Assembly (NCBI RefSeq): GCF_028389875.1
Contig: NC_084663.1
Coordinates: 97,019,190-97,083,189, forward strand
From: Rhea pennata
Taxonomy: Eukaryota > Chordata > Aves > Rheiformes > Rheidae
DNA: 64,000 bases
Direction: 5' to 3'
Shown here: positions 22,469-37,129 of the stretch, one piece after another
How the letters are laid out: each line of letters opens with the position of its first letter
Position numbering within the stretch: position 1 is the first letter of the stretch
The notes under the pieces: generated by a model
Databases searched by the model: none
What the model was told of the DNA's origin: nothing
The model's input: the letters and a program-made list of their open reading frames with translations, nothing else
Made by a program: the position numbers and the translations under genes

Positions 22469-22489
22469 ACCATTCTATGATTCTATGAT
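22469..22489 (+). mobile_element. tiny CR1 3' tail remnant
   Basis: ACCATTCTATGATTCTATGA matches the last bases of the bird CR1 3' end, with the 8-bp ATTCTATG unit repeated. Only about 21 bp remain, so it may be a very short 5'-truncated insertion or chance similarity. Confidence 0.5.
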
Positions 22490-24587
22490 GATTTCATTTC
22501 CTGAATTTAGATTCAATTAAAGAATCAAATAAAACCTCATATAGATAAAATATTCCACTAATTCAATTTCAGTGATGTTGATATACAAGCTCTTTGTGTT
22601 GTTATTCATCCAAATAAAGAAAAATCACACTCATTTCCAAGAGTTTAAAAAAATAAACAAAATAAACAGAACAGACCAAAGTGATTGCATTTACTAAACA
22701 GAAAGAAACAGGATATGGAAATCAGATTGGACAGAAGACTTTCTGACAAAATTAGAGTTAACAATTTAAAAGATTACCAGTGTGTGCTATGAGGTTGTTT
22801 CAATTCTCCTATGTGCAGTGCCTTTCTAATCCCCAGTCACTGTACCTTGAAGTGATCCATTTTACAGCGCAATCACAGCTACAAATGGCTGGGTTTGCTG
22901 CATGCCTGCTGCACAGTGCTAGGTCCCTAATTCAAAATGCATCCACAACAGCAGCAGGGAAGCATTTTTTTTTTTTCACTGAAGTTTTATATATATTATA
23001 GGCTAGTATAAGAAATTCAGCAACCAAAGCCAGCAGTAGTTAGAAACTCTACAGGCGATATACCTGCACCACATCCTTTCACCCTGCTCTGAGGAATCAA
23101 TTATTTGGTCCTTCCAAAAAGGGGGAAGGGAGGGAATGGAGGAGTGAAACTGCAAGTAAGTAAGAGAGTAACTCACTAAAAGTGCAGTTGCTCTCTCCTC
23201 CAGAGACTAGCTTAAAAAGTGCTATTGGCTACCACCAAGAGTGGATCTGGATCCCCAAAACAGTCAAAGCTATCCTTTACTGGCCTTACTGGCAGTCTCC
23301 AGCTCCAACAGAGGAAGCAATCAAAGCTCATGTAGCTTCAGAGAGGGGATATTGCCATTGGTAGTACTGAGCAGAGCTATATTCAATAAATTTACACAGA
23401 TTCACCTAGTTCCTACCTGTGTTGCAGCACAACAGGTATTTAAATGGTAAAAAGTAGCTTTACCATTACATAAAATGTGCAGAGAATTGGCATCTACACA
23501 CACAGTTCAAACTTGAATGTATTAAACAGGATATGTTTGCTTCCAAAATTATATGGAAAGTCTAATGACTGAACCAGTAGAAGCACCTAGAGCAGAGCTT
23601 GTTGAAGCACTAATCTAGCTTCAACACAGCACTAGCTACTTAGAGAATATTTTGAACATTTGCATTTACCCAATGAATACAATTCAACTCAAAGTTCAGA
23701 GACCAACTGAGAGAAAAAAAAAGTTTTCTTCTTCAGATTTGTAAATAAAAATCAGACCAGACAGCACAAGCCTGCTCAACTCTAGGAGGATACGGTAACC
23801 AAAACCAAACAGTTCAAATTCCTTACTATACATAATATTACTTTTGTTGGAATAATTTGGCTCTAAGTGCAAAACATTTACATAAATTTACATGAGGAAA
23901 AGTATTCAAATGCACTTAAAGGTATTAACTAATAAACACTTCTCAAATGATATTTTAATACATTCACTTCTACATCCAACTAGGTCTTTACACAAGTCAT
24001 GAGCAAAATAATAAGTAATCCAGGATAAAAATGCATTATTTACTATTCCCAATAAAATGGATCCACTTGGAATACAAGGCATGGCTATTTGTTGCTGGCT
24101 GTGCATTTGGAAGAGACAAGTCCAAAGAAACAGCAAACATGGCACCATAAAACAGCAAAGACACCAGTATTTCCAAGTGGGAAAACTGCCCTGTCTGTTT
24201 CCACCACCTTAAAGTAAATTCTTGTGTGAAGATGTTGCAAAGAGCACACCCAGTTTGTATTACTGATGCTCATCCAAACAGGAAAGAAACTTAATTTTGG
24301 CTGATTCATTTGGGCCCAAAAGCCAATGCAGCAGGATAGAGATGGTAAGAGAAAGTGTCAGCTTTATTCTTGTAGAACCAAGATGGAACCAATAAGGAAA
24401 TTACTCCAAAGTCACTAACACTGACCAAGTTTAAGAAAGAATCAAAGGAAACTGTGTCATAAGGGAAGATTTTCTGGGGAATAAACAAATAAATAAATAA
24501 ATAAAGCAACATCTGGAGATTTCACAGGAGCGGGGGAAAAAAAATAATTGTCCAGAAAAGAACTTGCCCCAAATGACAGTTATAAAG

Positions 24588-24645
24588 TCATAGAATCATA
24601 GAATCAGTAATGTTGGAAGGGACCTCTGGAGATCATCTAGTCCAA
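24588..24645 (-). mobile_element. CR1 LINE 3' tail fragment
   Basis: The + strand shows TCATAGAATCATAGAATCAG followed by TGTTGGAAGGGACCTCTGG and AGATCATCTAGTCCAA, the reverse of the CR1 3' end. Only about 58 bp remain. It is followed within 60 bp by a GAAA microsatellite. Confidence 0.9.
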
Positions 24646-24700
24646 AGTATACAAACGGAGTTGGAAAGCAGATTATAAAGTTTCCAGTACAAGTTCGCAA

Positions 24701-24732
24701 GAAAAAAAGAAAAGAAAGAAAGAAAGAAAGAA
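24701..24732. repeat. GAAA microsatellite
   Basis: A-rich stretch passing into repeated GAAA units, directly after the CR1 fragment at 24588. A related (AAAT)n tract lies at about 24483-24505. Confidence 0.9.
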
Positions 24733-26539
24733 CAGGTACAGCAATCTGCATCTAATTGGAACAAAAATATTTACCAGGACACATGGGAGACCAGCTCAAT
24801 TTAGGCCATATAGGAACTGACCAATGAACAACTGAATTTTTAAAAAGCTTTTAAACTAAATATATCACCCTTAAGAAGGAATTTAAAAGACCTATGAAAG
24901 ACAGTCTAAATGAAGGAGGAATCAACTCGGTTAGATATTTAAGATATGATCACAACACTTCCTTGCTCTCTTGTGCTCTACAGAGGCCCAGCAGTGCAAG
25001 GTCCAATTTCAGAAGAATTCCCTGCTAGATTGCTGCATCAGGGTCCGACTGCCCCTTTAGGTTGCAGGCTTGAGACATAACCGTTACAAGGGACTATAGT
25101 GTTTATTCATTAATCAATATACTTCTAATAATCTAATAAATCAAATAATAACCTAATTAACTAATAAACAAACTACCATCATCAAATTTTCAGTTATATT
25201 ATTTGCTCACTATTATCTACAACTAAAAAGTTACTATTTTTCACTCTTCAATCCTATTAACTACAATGCAGCTACTGAAATGTAAATCTATCAACCTTTT
25301 CTCCCCACACTACTTAACATTAAAGTGCAAGTCAATCTCTCTTTGCTCTATCCTCCTGCACCAGGCCTTTCCAGCATGGACCTGCTGGAAAGTCCAGCGG
25401 GTTTCCCCACAGGTTCCCTCAAGTGTCCAGGTGGCCTTGGGTCTGTGGGACAGCTTCACTTCTACCTATAGGAGTCTGGATTCCTCCCGTTGGAAAACCT
25501 TCACACTTTTTTTTCTTTGCCTGACTTTATATTTTATTTTCTTTTTTTTCCATTTCTGTACCCAACCTTTTTGCTGCCCTTGTGCCTGCCTTTCTCCACC
25601 CAGTTTGCTCCAACTGAACAATCCACTCCTAATTCTTTTTCATCTTTGATTCCATTTCTGCTACATCTGTACCCAAATTCAGTGGTTGCAGTATCACTAT
25701 CAAGGTAATTTCAGCTTTACCTGGTATCACTGATATGGTCACCTGAGCACAGGTGGCCGGACAAGGTTCTATTTCCAAAAGATCCCCCAAACAATTATGC
25801 AGTTCACACTGGTTACATTTACCTTATGTGCCCTCTAAGACAAATCATTCTACTTTAGCTTCGATACCGCTACCTGATTTCAGTTAAGTATAAGCACTTT
25901 ATCATGTTTTGTGGAGATAGTCCACATATGACAGCAACATGTTTTTCCACGAAGCTTTCATTCTCATACAGCATCCTGCTCTTAGATACTGGATTACAAA
26001 GCATTGCCCTTGACGTGCTCTTTGGGCACTCTGTGGGTTTCCTGCAGAGGCCTTAGCTACGAGTTTGATATTCCAGCAGGACCTCTTGCTCACCTAGGTT
26101 CGCTCACAGCAATCTAAGTGAGGACATCATCTGCCAGGGGCACAGCCAGATGAGCCGTTCATGAAACACACAGAAAGACGTAGTCCAGTTCTCATGCTGG
26201 AGCAGAGAAAGTGAATTGAATTAAACTAAAAAAGCTGAAATGCAAAGGTTTTTTTTTGTTCCATCTCCCCTCTTCCCCCCTGGTGTTGTTTTCAGGGCAT
26301 TTTTAACTACTCCAGGTGCATGTTTGTGGCAAAGAAAGGCAGTGTGCAGAGACAGCATCAGAAGTCAATTGCACCAGTGCCAGAAGTAAGCAGCAGACCC
26401 AGAGCTAACCATGTTGAGCAGAGAGCTATGCTCACCCTGATGCACTTCTTCCAGGCCTGAGCTAGTGTGAGTGAGTGTGCTTGGTGGGGGAATTGTCTCA
26501 CGTGCATGTATCTAGCGGAGGGAAAACTCTAGGTATAAG

Positions 26540-26960
26540 GTAAGACATTGCAGTTAACATTAGCAGGATTTTGACTGTGGACAGTTAAATTCATTAGCCA
26601 GAAAGATCAAGCAATCATCACAAATATACCCTTCTGCTCTGTAATCATTCTTGACAGCAGGTGGAATTGTGTTGTTTGAATTAACAGTCCATCTTCCCTC
26701 ACTTCAGAGATCATTTCCTTCTCGTACAGTCTCAGTATCTGGATGGCAATGCAGCATTAATAGGTTTCTTTTCCCCCTACTGATGCTGAACAGCCTGTGA
26801 TTAATCACACTGTCACTGGATCCTATTCTGATGAGAAAAGCAAGCTAAGTATTATTTATATTCCTAAATACGTTAGGCATTTACAACATGGCTTTAACAG
26901 TTATCCAGTTGATACACTGAATTTGTGTGACACTGGCTTGTATTAAGGCAAGGTAAAATG
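26540..26960. promoter_or_regulatory. candidate conserved non-coding element with 14-bp palindrome
   Basis: Non-repetitive sequence without open frame. It is dense in TAAT-core homeodomain-like sites (ATTAATAGG, TTAAATTCATTAG) and contains the perfect palindrome TGTGATTAATCACA at 26796-26809. Conservation is suspected from texture only. Confidence 0.25.
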
Positions 26961-29105
26961 ACAACTGTTTAATGTGTAGAGACCTGATAGCCATTTCTAA
27001 GCCTCTGCTGAAAATATCCAGCTCAACAAAAAATTAGAAGAATGATTTTCTCCTTTTTCTCTAAAATCTGTTCTCAGTAAAAGCCTGACCTCCATTACCA
27101 TTCCAGACAAGATTACTTTGGAAGTTGTTTCTTGCATGTAATTATCCTGTTTATAATGCACTGTTGACTTTGTTTATTGTAACATTTTCTAATAAAAAGA
27201 TCCAACTTTTGGAAATGTTTGGATTTTTTCAGCATTGAGCTAGGCTGTAATCCATGCCATTTGGCCTTTTTTCACATTCCTATGTTCTGCAAAACACTGC
27301 CTTGTACAACAGGGAGCTCAGGGCCCATTGGCTGCCACATCTGTCTCCTGACTAAAGACCTCAAGCAACAACAACCTAACAGATTTTTCTAGCACAGAAG
27401 TTTTACCTCGCTCATTAAAGTCAAAGATCTCTCCCCCCTCTTACCACTATTTTTTGTTGCAATTAAAGAATTTGATATTTTTCTGGCTGTTCATCGACCA
27501 GGTTCCATGGTATTTAGCAATTGTCTAAAAGCACTGCATGATGTTCCGAACCTCACAAGGAATTCAGTGGCTATAATTTTATTACCAAATTTTCTTATTG
27601 AAAGCAGAACATCAGACTGAAGCTAATATATTCTGTTAACACAACAAGCTTCAAACTCCTGGCTTGCTCTTTCCTAATCAGAAGCCTAATCAAATTTTAC
27701 TTGTTAATATGATTTGATTATTAACCTGCCCAGGAAGGAACCATCTTATTTTGACTTATTAAAGCCAGGACTCTACTCAGTCCACTACATAAATCCAGAC
27801 ACTGGCAGATAGTATGGACCTGCCCTGATGTTTTGCTGGCATGTAGTTTTGTCATTTCTTTAAATAATGGGCCACGAATGAGCAAAAAAATTCAAGCAAA
27901 CTCGATGTTTGCAGAAATGCAAGTGTGCTTCCACAGAAGCATAGATGACTCTCTGTGCTCTCTGGCAGTACTGGGCTATACTTAGCATCTCCCATATCAG
28001 TCTGCTGTCTGATGGAGCTCCAGGTTTGCCTCACATACATCTGCTAGGAAGAGGCATATGTTGGATTAAACCCCTGCTCCTCCAACCTCCCCCCCCCCCC
28101 CCCATGAGGCAGGGTTACTGTAGGTTCCCCTGTGGCTAGCAGCTATTATTTTACTGCCAGCTGCACCAATCTTTTCTTTGCTGTCTCTTCCTACAGTATC
28201 ATACTGATAAAGCTGAGGTGCACTTGAAAGCTAGCAGCCTATTGCTTTGCACGACAGCACAAGAGCGTCCTGCCCATGGGTACTTCATCTGGCTGAGATG
28301 AGGTGGCTGGGGGCCAGGGATGAGGAGGGAACCTTGCAAAGAGCCAGCCTCTGCAAGGAAGATCAGAGAAAATGCTGCAGACACATCAGAGTGTGAAAGG
28401 GTGCAGGTAACAAGAAGAGAGGGTAGGGGAAAATGCATTCCAGAGAGAAAACCAAGAGAAAGCTGAGGAGGAAGGAAAGGAGAGGGGAGAGCAGATGAAT
28501 AAATGCACATTCATGGGCTGGAATCAAAAATAATTATGGTGAAAGAGAAAATATAGGACAGAGGAGGAGGTTGAGTAAACAGCAGCAACCATGGGAAAGA
28601 TGGTGAAGTAATATTGAGAAAGGAGATACTATTCTCCAAGGGAAAGACAAGAAATGACACAAGGAAGAAAAAAAAATAATAATAAACACAGTTTAGTCCC
28701 AATAGGAGATGCACATCCTCAATGCTTTCTTGTTTGGTACAACCACTTTTAATAATTCTTTGACACTACAAAGATGCACTAGATTTGTGTGTGCAGAGGA
28801 GCACTAGAATAAAAAGAAAAGGAGAGGGATATCTGGAAGAGAGAAAAAAAGTAGTGAATTTTAACTTGTGCTCCTTATTTCTAATGGCAGACATTCAGAA
28901 TGGATGAAGTGAATTTTTAGCATTCGTACTGGGACAACGCTACTACTTGGATATTGAGGGGGAAAGAGCTCTAAATACTTGTGAAATACATGCATTTCTT
29001 CAGAGCACAATCCCTCAAAAAGAGGGAACAGAGACTAAAGTGAGATAAATTATAATATGTTCCCTCCCTCATGTAGCAACAAAGAAGATAAGCTTTCAAT
29101 ACAAA

Positions 29106-29109
<4 letters not shown>

Positions 29110-29145
<36 letters not shown>
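29110..29145. repeat. 36-nt T homopolymer
   Basis: An uninterrupted T run in the intergenic region. No AATAAA precedes it on the minus strand, which argues against a processed pseudogene tail. Confidence 0.95.
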
Positions 29146-29149
<4 letters not shown>

Positions 29150-31990
29150 GAATGAGTAAACAAATCCATCTGAAGATAGATGGATGTCACCATAGATAGT
29201 TCAGGAAACAAAGTATTACAAAATTATTCTAATTACTGCAGTTCTTATGGGATTTAAAGGATTGGAGGGTCATCTATCAAAATTAAAGCACGCAGTGATT
29301 ACAGAACTGCATTAGGACAGGATACATCTTGCATTACAAGGGAGGTTTCCAAAATTAAAAACAGCATACAGGGAAAAATGTCATTCCTTTGAGCTTCTGC
29401 TGAAATCTTAGACAACTTGTAATTAATATGCATGCACAATGACTTGCAACTTAGTGAGTAATATCAGTGTCATGTCCTCTTCTTTAAAACTTGGTAATTT
29501 TAATGCCATTTTTATTAATATGATTAATGCAAGCCACTTTGTGTAGATGGGAAGGAACAGAAGCAAATCAAAGTTAGCAGTCTGCTTCATTTAAATTCAG
29601 ATTGGTAGGAAAGTATATTGCTCTCTAGCCTGAGATATCAAATGAAAAAAAAAAAAACTTTCAGAAAAATTGAACAGCTACTTACTGAAGAGGATTGGAT
29701 ACTGTCATCCATTTATTGGAGTTTGTTCAACAGTACTTTGGGACATAATCGTACTTTCTGCAAAATGCCAAGATAATGGATAAGGAAGGAAGGAATATTA
29801 ATAAAAGACAATATTGTGCAGGTTGTAAATGAGTTTTAGATTGACAAATATCATCCAGGAGTGAGCTGGAAAGGTCAAGGGGCAGCTTAATCCATGTTAC
29901 CTTGAGCTTAGCAGACTCACCAAATACCAGCTAAACTGTGGGGCTATCATTTATCAAAACCAAACTTTTTCCAATAATTTGAGGCCCTGTTTTTGAAGAA
30001 CATGTGATGCTGCAACTCAAGCTCAAGAAGAAAAGGAGATGGAAGTTGTCGACATCTCCTGAGAGTCAAGCCCATGGTTTCTCAGGTTAAAATCTTGATC
30101 TTTTCTTCTTGGCCAGAATATTGAACAGCACTAGAACAAAGGCAATTCAAATATGGGCTGCAAGCCCACATTCAGATTGCTATGATAATTAAAATTTGCC
30201 CTACAGTCCTGCTCCAAGTAGCCTCTTATTCTGTGGACATCTTGGGCATGCAGAGAGATGTCAGTTGTGTTGTTCTGCCAGCTCCGGCAGCCTCTCTCAA
30301 AATCTGCCAACTCCTCTCCCCACCACTGCCTGCCATGGCCCAGGGTTGGTGTAAATGTCTTGTGCATTCAAGTAATTCTGCAGAAAGTCCCGTTGTTTTG
30401 CATTTACTGCACATTTGCAGAAGCACTGCTATGCATACAGAGCCAGACATATATTTCTAGAATAGTTTTATTTCAGAGTTTGCTAGACATGCAGTAAATC
30501 CTCCACACACACGATATTTCATGTGCACACAGAAAGAACAAGTGGACTGAATGTACAGAGAGATTTTTTAGAGTTTTTTCAGAGAAGCACTGGACAGGCA
30601 GTGTACGTACAAGTGTCTGGCCTATGCGGACGTGTTCAGCTCTGCACATCAGGAAGCTCCTTCAGTGAAGGACATAGTTGGGCCTGTTACTTTATAAGAC
30701 ACAGGCTTTTAGTAAGACTTCTGGTCAAACAACTCTGAAATCAAGGTGGAAAAACATTGTCCACATATTCAAGCAGTTCTGAACTCTGATGAAAGGATCT
30801 TCACAGAGAGAAAGCTGAAAGAACAGGATGATACTACTTCTGAAATGATAGTCCAACCTGGGTGCCAGTGAGCATTAGAGGTCCAGCATCAGTACTGAGC
30901 CTAATGAACACAGACAGTCAAGGTCTGGAAAGAGTAGGCCTTTTGACAAGATTAACTGCACCAGACTGTATTTTGGTGCTAAAATACCTTCAAAACAGCT
31001 ATCCTGTTCATCCACCTATGAATCAGCTCCTAGCCTCTTCTCTGGTTGTTGTTTTTTCTTTTATTAATGGAAACAACCACAGGCAGGAAGACCCTTCTGC
31101 CTACCTTCCCCCTTCTTCCTCCTCCTACTTGGTTATCTTTTGTTTGATCTCCATCCTGGAGAGCCTCCCTCCAGCTAGTTATTCTTTCCTTTCCTGATAT
31201 GAAGTGAAGTAAAAAGAATCAGCCTTCCAGCAAAAGCAGTTTTTGCCTGTCATTAAATTCCCTTCAAAGCACTTCAATAGCCTATAAATCTCTCCCATCA
31301 ACTTTATATATTTGCCATAATTTTATCCTTTATCTTCACTGCTGCTGCAATTCTCCCTCCTTTCCATCTTCAGTCTTGCTTTAATTGGTTATTGTCTCCC
31401 ATTTGTTTTTAGTCTCACGGCCACAGATTTGGGTAGTAACAAGATTTCTAGTCTTCCTCAAGCATTTGATTGGCACAGGAAACTAGGAAAAAGGGATAGG
31501 AAAGTTTCTGAATTCTTGCATGGTGGGGAGCCACACACAGCTGAAAAAAAGAGATCCCAATTACTGAGGGTGCAGATAATACAAATGTTGTCAGGAATGA
31601 CAGCATTCAGGGTGCATACTGCACCTCCTGCAGCAGAGAGACAGAAACCAAGGCAGCTGCAGAGTCAATCTCCCATCAGAGATTATTCAAAAAAAAAAAA
31701 AAAAAAAAATTGGACTGTCAACTCTTAATTCCCAGCGGAGTGAAAACACCAAAACCTCTGCAGCCAAGCAATACACAAGATTATTTAAAAAAAATAAATT
31801 TAAATAGTGCAGATGTTCCAGGAAAACGTTGGCATTCCATTAAACAAACGTTCCACGTAGCAGTAAACCAGTTGAAATTTTATCCTGTTGAGCAGCAACC
31901 AAGATAACATTACCAGGCAGAAAGTGGGTCATTTGAAAGCATATAAGCATACCGCCTTCCATTATAAGATTTAAGACTTGATAAGAGGTG

Positions 31991-32065
31991 TGTATATATT
32001 TATATATATATATATACACACACATATATACATATATAAAGAAAGAAAGAAAAAAAAAAAAAAAA
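31991..32065. repeat. TA/CA microsatellite followed by GAAA and A runs
   Basis: (TA)n passes into CACACA, TATATACATATATA and then GAAAGAAAG and a run of A. It is a compound simple repeat. Confidence 0.9.
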
Positions 32066-35000
32066 GAGTACTCTCTTACTTTCCCAGTCTATAAAATGAG
32101 CCTCTCTTCTCTAACATTGCTTAGTTGTATTGTTGCACCCTGCTGAGTCTCACACTGTGGGGCTGTTTTTCAAACATCTAGTACAGCAAGCTCCTGTCTG
32201 CAGTGAAACTGCATGTCGCTAACATAGTTGCAGTGGAGAAAAATCACAAAGTAGATGAGTTTCTGTCATTTGTATCCCCATCTGGTCTCAAGAAAACAGT
32301 TAGTCCTTTAGCCTTCCTGGTTATCACATTTCATTACAATCCATCAGGCACACTAGTATCTGTATTCTCACTTAAAAAATGGCATTGCCACTTTAATGAC
32401 AAGGGGCCAAGATCACAAGCTAATATCTGCTCCTCGAGGTGGTACACCACCATTTTGCTGCAACTTTGGTTCACACTGGGGAACAGTAGGGTAAGCATAG
32501 GATCTGGAGTAAGGAATAAAATGGGAATCCTTGCACAGCCAGCAATCACATTTTCCTCAACTTTATAGCTCCCTTCATGTAGCAAGAAGCAGAACATCTT
32601 AAGCTGATACAAGTAGTCATATTGGTGATGCCTCAAACAGTAACCTTTATCTGGAGTCAACACAGAATAGTGATTGCCTCATCCACTGCAGTTGTTCTGC
32701 CCGCACTCTCAGCAGGTTTAACACTGCTCAGATCTCACCCCAAACTACAGCATGCCTGCTGCCTTCTTCCTGAGGCTCCCCTAAGAGTCTGTTGAACTTA
32801 ATTTGAGAGATCCCACACGTTCACAACCTGAGATGCCTGCAATCAAGACATTCTGCCAGTTGATAAGTATTTCTTCAGCATCAATAAGAACACTGAAAAG
32901 GTAATAGTACTTACATGTATTTACACATGTACTTACAGGTATATGTCAGTGGCCTCAGTATGAGACAAATATGATTCAATCTGCCAAACATTAAGCTTTA
33001 AAATGTGTCAGTGACTTGTAAATTTTTTAAAGTTATCAACTTTATAGAGATATTTGACAATTCAGACAAGAAACGACTTTCAAACTAGGTGCACACGAAA
33101 CAGCAACACTTGGATAGCTGGCCATCCGGCTAAAGGAAGTCAGGCACTTTATCTGTTCCTCAGCTGTTTGTGCCATCCTAATGAACTGCTTCTAATGAGA
33201 CAACAGTTACTCACTGTGAAAGGAGGAGGAGGCAATAAGGAAGCAAAGCATTATTGTCACTGAATGTTCCCAGGCAATGAAAATTGTAAAAAAGGAAGAT
33301 CATATTGTGACATGACAGGATCTTGAAGAGCCAGACACAAGATCTCATCAGTTCTGGTACTCCAGTTACAATAACCAGCAACTTTGGAAACAGAAGATTG
33401 CAATATTTACTGAGGAAACTCATAACAACAGAGGAATAGTTGTTTAATGAGCAAAGAAAAATCATGAAGGAAACTCAGAGAACATACAAGGTGAACTAAA
33501 AGGAAAATGTAAAGTACAATACTTCAAAAGTTGAGGGGAGACAACTAGCAGAATGCTAGCCTAAGCAGTGAAGAGAGTTGTTTAAGAGTGTAATTCAAAA
33601 ATATGTATCTGCTTTATGAAGGATGGATCTGGAAGAGACAGTGGAGACATTAAGAAAGATTCTAAAGGTTTATAAAGGTATCAAGAGCTTCTCCTCTAAT
33701 GCATTTCAGGTGCCTGCAAATTAAAGCTAATTGCATTCCACAAACATCTGCAAAGATATCTCAGCACTCCACAAATATTCCTGTATTGAAATTCTCATGT
33801 TACTTTTCACAGTTGCAGAAAACAGCACTCATCAAGCTATCTATTTGCATATACTCCCCAATTTGTCAGTTTGTCATTTATTCCTTTGTCTCATTCTTGT
33901 CTTATACTAATATTGTATAAGATAGGTCTCTGCCTTATGCTCGAGAGAAAATTATTGTAAGAGAACCTGGGTTTTTATTCTGTATTCTCCATTTGTCCAG
34001 CGTCTAGTTCAATGGAGTCTTGTCTCATCACTGTGATAACAGCCTTTGTCATAGATCAGATAAACAGCAAGAATGGTACCAATGTATTTTTGATTTCTGT
34101 TTTCTCTAACATTTCCAAGATGAGAAAAGCAAGCCAAAAATGCTACTTGGAAGTGTCAGCATCTTGATATTTCCTTTCTCATGGGGCTTCATGTTTTCTA
34201 GAAAAAAAGAAAAAAAAAATCTCTGCAGTGAAATTCCCATTACTGAGGCAGTAGAAATATGGTTGATGAAAGGCCAAAAAGGAATGAGAACCACAAGTTT
34301 GTTTTGCTGTAGACAGGAGAAAGCTTAACATAAACAAGATACACACGTTAAACAAATAGAACATAAGTCCCTTCTAAAAGCTTTGGCCCAGATCATCAGC
34401 CTTTAACTATCTCCCATTGCAAGGCATGGGGTCTTTGGCACAGGCACCTTAATTCTATCTGATTTTTCAAATCAATAGAAAGGATGCACATGTGTACCTT
34501 CATGGACTTTAGTATTTTGATAGAAACCTAAGAAACATAAATTTACAATAAGAGCTGGAGTCCTGAGTGTCTAACAGGGTATATTTAGAAGAATTAAGCT
34601 TTCTTAACCACATTACAGAGTGGTTTGGATCTGTTTTGGTACAAAACTTTCCTCCAGTTATATGTTTTTTTTTTCATTATGGAGTCTCAAGGTGCTGGTA
34701 CTTGAAAGTGAATAAACAAACTGGCATCAAAATATAAGATATAGAATCAATTTGCACAATCAAACATAGTGTGATAAAATGACAAACATACAGTGATAAA
34801 ATGACAATGACCATATAAAGCCATGGGGATAAACATTACAGTTACAGGAAAGGTGATTTTGGTTTCTAGTAAGAAGTATAAATTGATGGCTAGAAGTGCT
34901 AAGACAAGGGTGTTCAGCTACTTATGACTTACAGAAAGTCAGGTAGATACATTTTTCTTTCTTTTAACATAGGTTATTGGAGTAGCGTTTAAGAGGGAAC

Positions 35001-37129
35001 ACTTGCCTCTGATACATGTGCGAAACTGTATTCCTGTACTGGACAGATACTGACAATTATTTCTCTTTTTTATCCACTACTATTTTATACCTTATCAAGC
35101 AAGACTTTTTTTTAAACCTTCTCTCCCTCCAAGGAGTCTCTCTTTCTCCTTATATTTTGCCACCATTAATATGCAGAAGGTCATGCTTGTCCCATTCAGC
35201 ACTAGTCTCCTGTTCCTCCTTATGCCACAACAAATGCTTCACAAGAAACTTTTTATGCACACCACTGACTTTTTCTTTTCCAGAACAGTAGGAGCACAGA
35301 CAAGGCTGCAGCTTGCATTACATACAAAAAATCTGGAGAAATAGAAATCTATTAATAACAAAAAAACTAAAAAACAAAGAAGGAAATAGAATAGTTATGG
35401 GAGAATGGAAACAAACTGCAGACAGCCACATGATAAGAAGCCATGTCCTTCAGCCCATATGAAGATTGGTTTCCCAGCAAAGGGAGGAAAATATCATTAC
35501 TTTCACCTGCCTTTTGAACTCTTCATCTGATCTCCTACTGAACCTGTGATGATGGTTTGACTCTTCCTTTAAATTTAATTCATCAAATTTTTGTCATGCA
35601 AAATGATCCAAAATCACCAGCAAGAGAAGTTAGACCAACAATACAGCTGATCCTGTAACGCTTTGTTCCATCATTTCTAGTCCAACCTATCTCCCGCTGA
35701 TCACAATACAACTGAAGAAAGGTCAAACTTCAAATTCTTTAGACAGAACATGGAATAGGTATTTTGCAGCTTTCAGTAGGCCTTCTGCAGCATCACGTAC
35801 AAAATAAACCCCCATTTTCAGAAGTACAAATAAATGAGTTACATTTATGTTGTGTATTTAAATTCCAATTATCATATAATTAAACTACAATTATGTTTCT
35901 CAATAAATAATCCGATCTTACAGTATAAAGAGAAGATCAGCAAAATTACTGAATAGCTTATCATCTTTTTCGAGTTTTTAATGACTGCAACTGTTTCTCA
36001 CCATCATAAAATATCCTCATATAACTCTTGCTGCTTGCTGCAGTGATATCACTTTACACCCAAAGAATGCTTCCCTCTACATACATCACTCCTGATATTA
36101 CAAATCCCCAAAATGGCTTTGAAAGTCTTTAAAAACAGAATGCACCACCTCATGAGGATTTGCTGCCCCCAGTCTTCCATGAAAAAAACAGATCCTCCTT
36201 CCTACTGGGGAAGGGAATAGTCAGACCTCTCAGAAACCATTAATTTCACTCAGCAGAGCTTAAGAATGAAGAAATTCAAAGTAAACAATAGAAAATAATT
36301 GTCAATAGCCCCCCCCCTAAAACCTGCACAATCAAATATCCCATCTTTATCTGATATTTTTAGTTTCAGTCTCAATTTCTCTCTAAGCAAGTCCTAGCAA
36401 GATTTCCTCCTGTCAGAAGATGGCTTTGTAAAACTGATCCCTTGCTTTGAATATAGCACAATTCATTGTTGCAAACATAGAATGCAAAGAAATGCCAAAG
36501 TCTTGAGGACTTTCCCCTTCTTTCTTATTCTCTAATCCAAGAAAGCCCACTGTCATTGCAGCTTTAAATTAGCTGACATGCAGCCCAGAGACCAGGCAAG
36601 CATTTCTAAGCTTATTATAAGCTGTTTTTTCCCCTGGAGTTTCTCTCTCCCTATATTTTATTCAGTGGACATGTAAATGAAGCATTGTCCAATATGTTCC
36701 CTATTTTCTTGCACAAATACAGAAGGACTGTTCTCCTTTGCACATTCTTAAATGAGCCTGCTGGCCTAGCTCACAAATTTCTGCAGTCTCTGTGTGTATT
36801 TAAATTGACTGAAATATACATGAATCATGTTTCTTGAGCAATAATACTCACACAAGCTTTACTAGTACCACAAAAAATTGCTTGTCCTCAACAGTTCAGA
36901 GAGATTAAATATCATAACATACATAACAAACAATAGAACTAGAAAGAAGGCATCTCCGTCCCCTCTCTCTCCTCCTGCCTTGCACACACTTGCTCCCCTT
37001 CCAACGGCACTATTACAGTGTTACTCTGGAAATAAATATGTGCAAGTCCTAACAACAAAACAACCAAAAGCAGCTGCTGCACAAGTAATTTTTCAAATAA
37101 TTTTAGGTGCTCAAACTGAGACATCTTAA

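Larger units (their letters stand above)
18446..28000. other. intergenic, ALCAM-proximal part
   Basis: No gene supported. It contains the CpG/CRE patch, an 18-bp tandem repeat, two CR1 fragments, AAAT and GAAA microsatellites and the palindrome-bearing element at about 26540-26960. The stretch 25000-25800 is somewhat richer in C/T, but I could not assign it to a repeat family. Confidence 0.7.

Noticed and set aside
25000..25800. Possible solo LTR
   Set aside because: Region is C/T-rich with some structure, but I could not find paired TG...CA ends, a poly(A) signal in place or a target-site duplication.
30130..30500. Several overlapping open frames on both strands
   Set aside because: Mutual shadows in slightly GC-richer intergenic sequence; none shows a domain or splice context.
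31429..31709. Open frame ending at an A21 run, suggestive of a processed pseudogene
   Set aside because: No AATAAA before the A run, no recognised parent gene and no target-site duplication seen.
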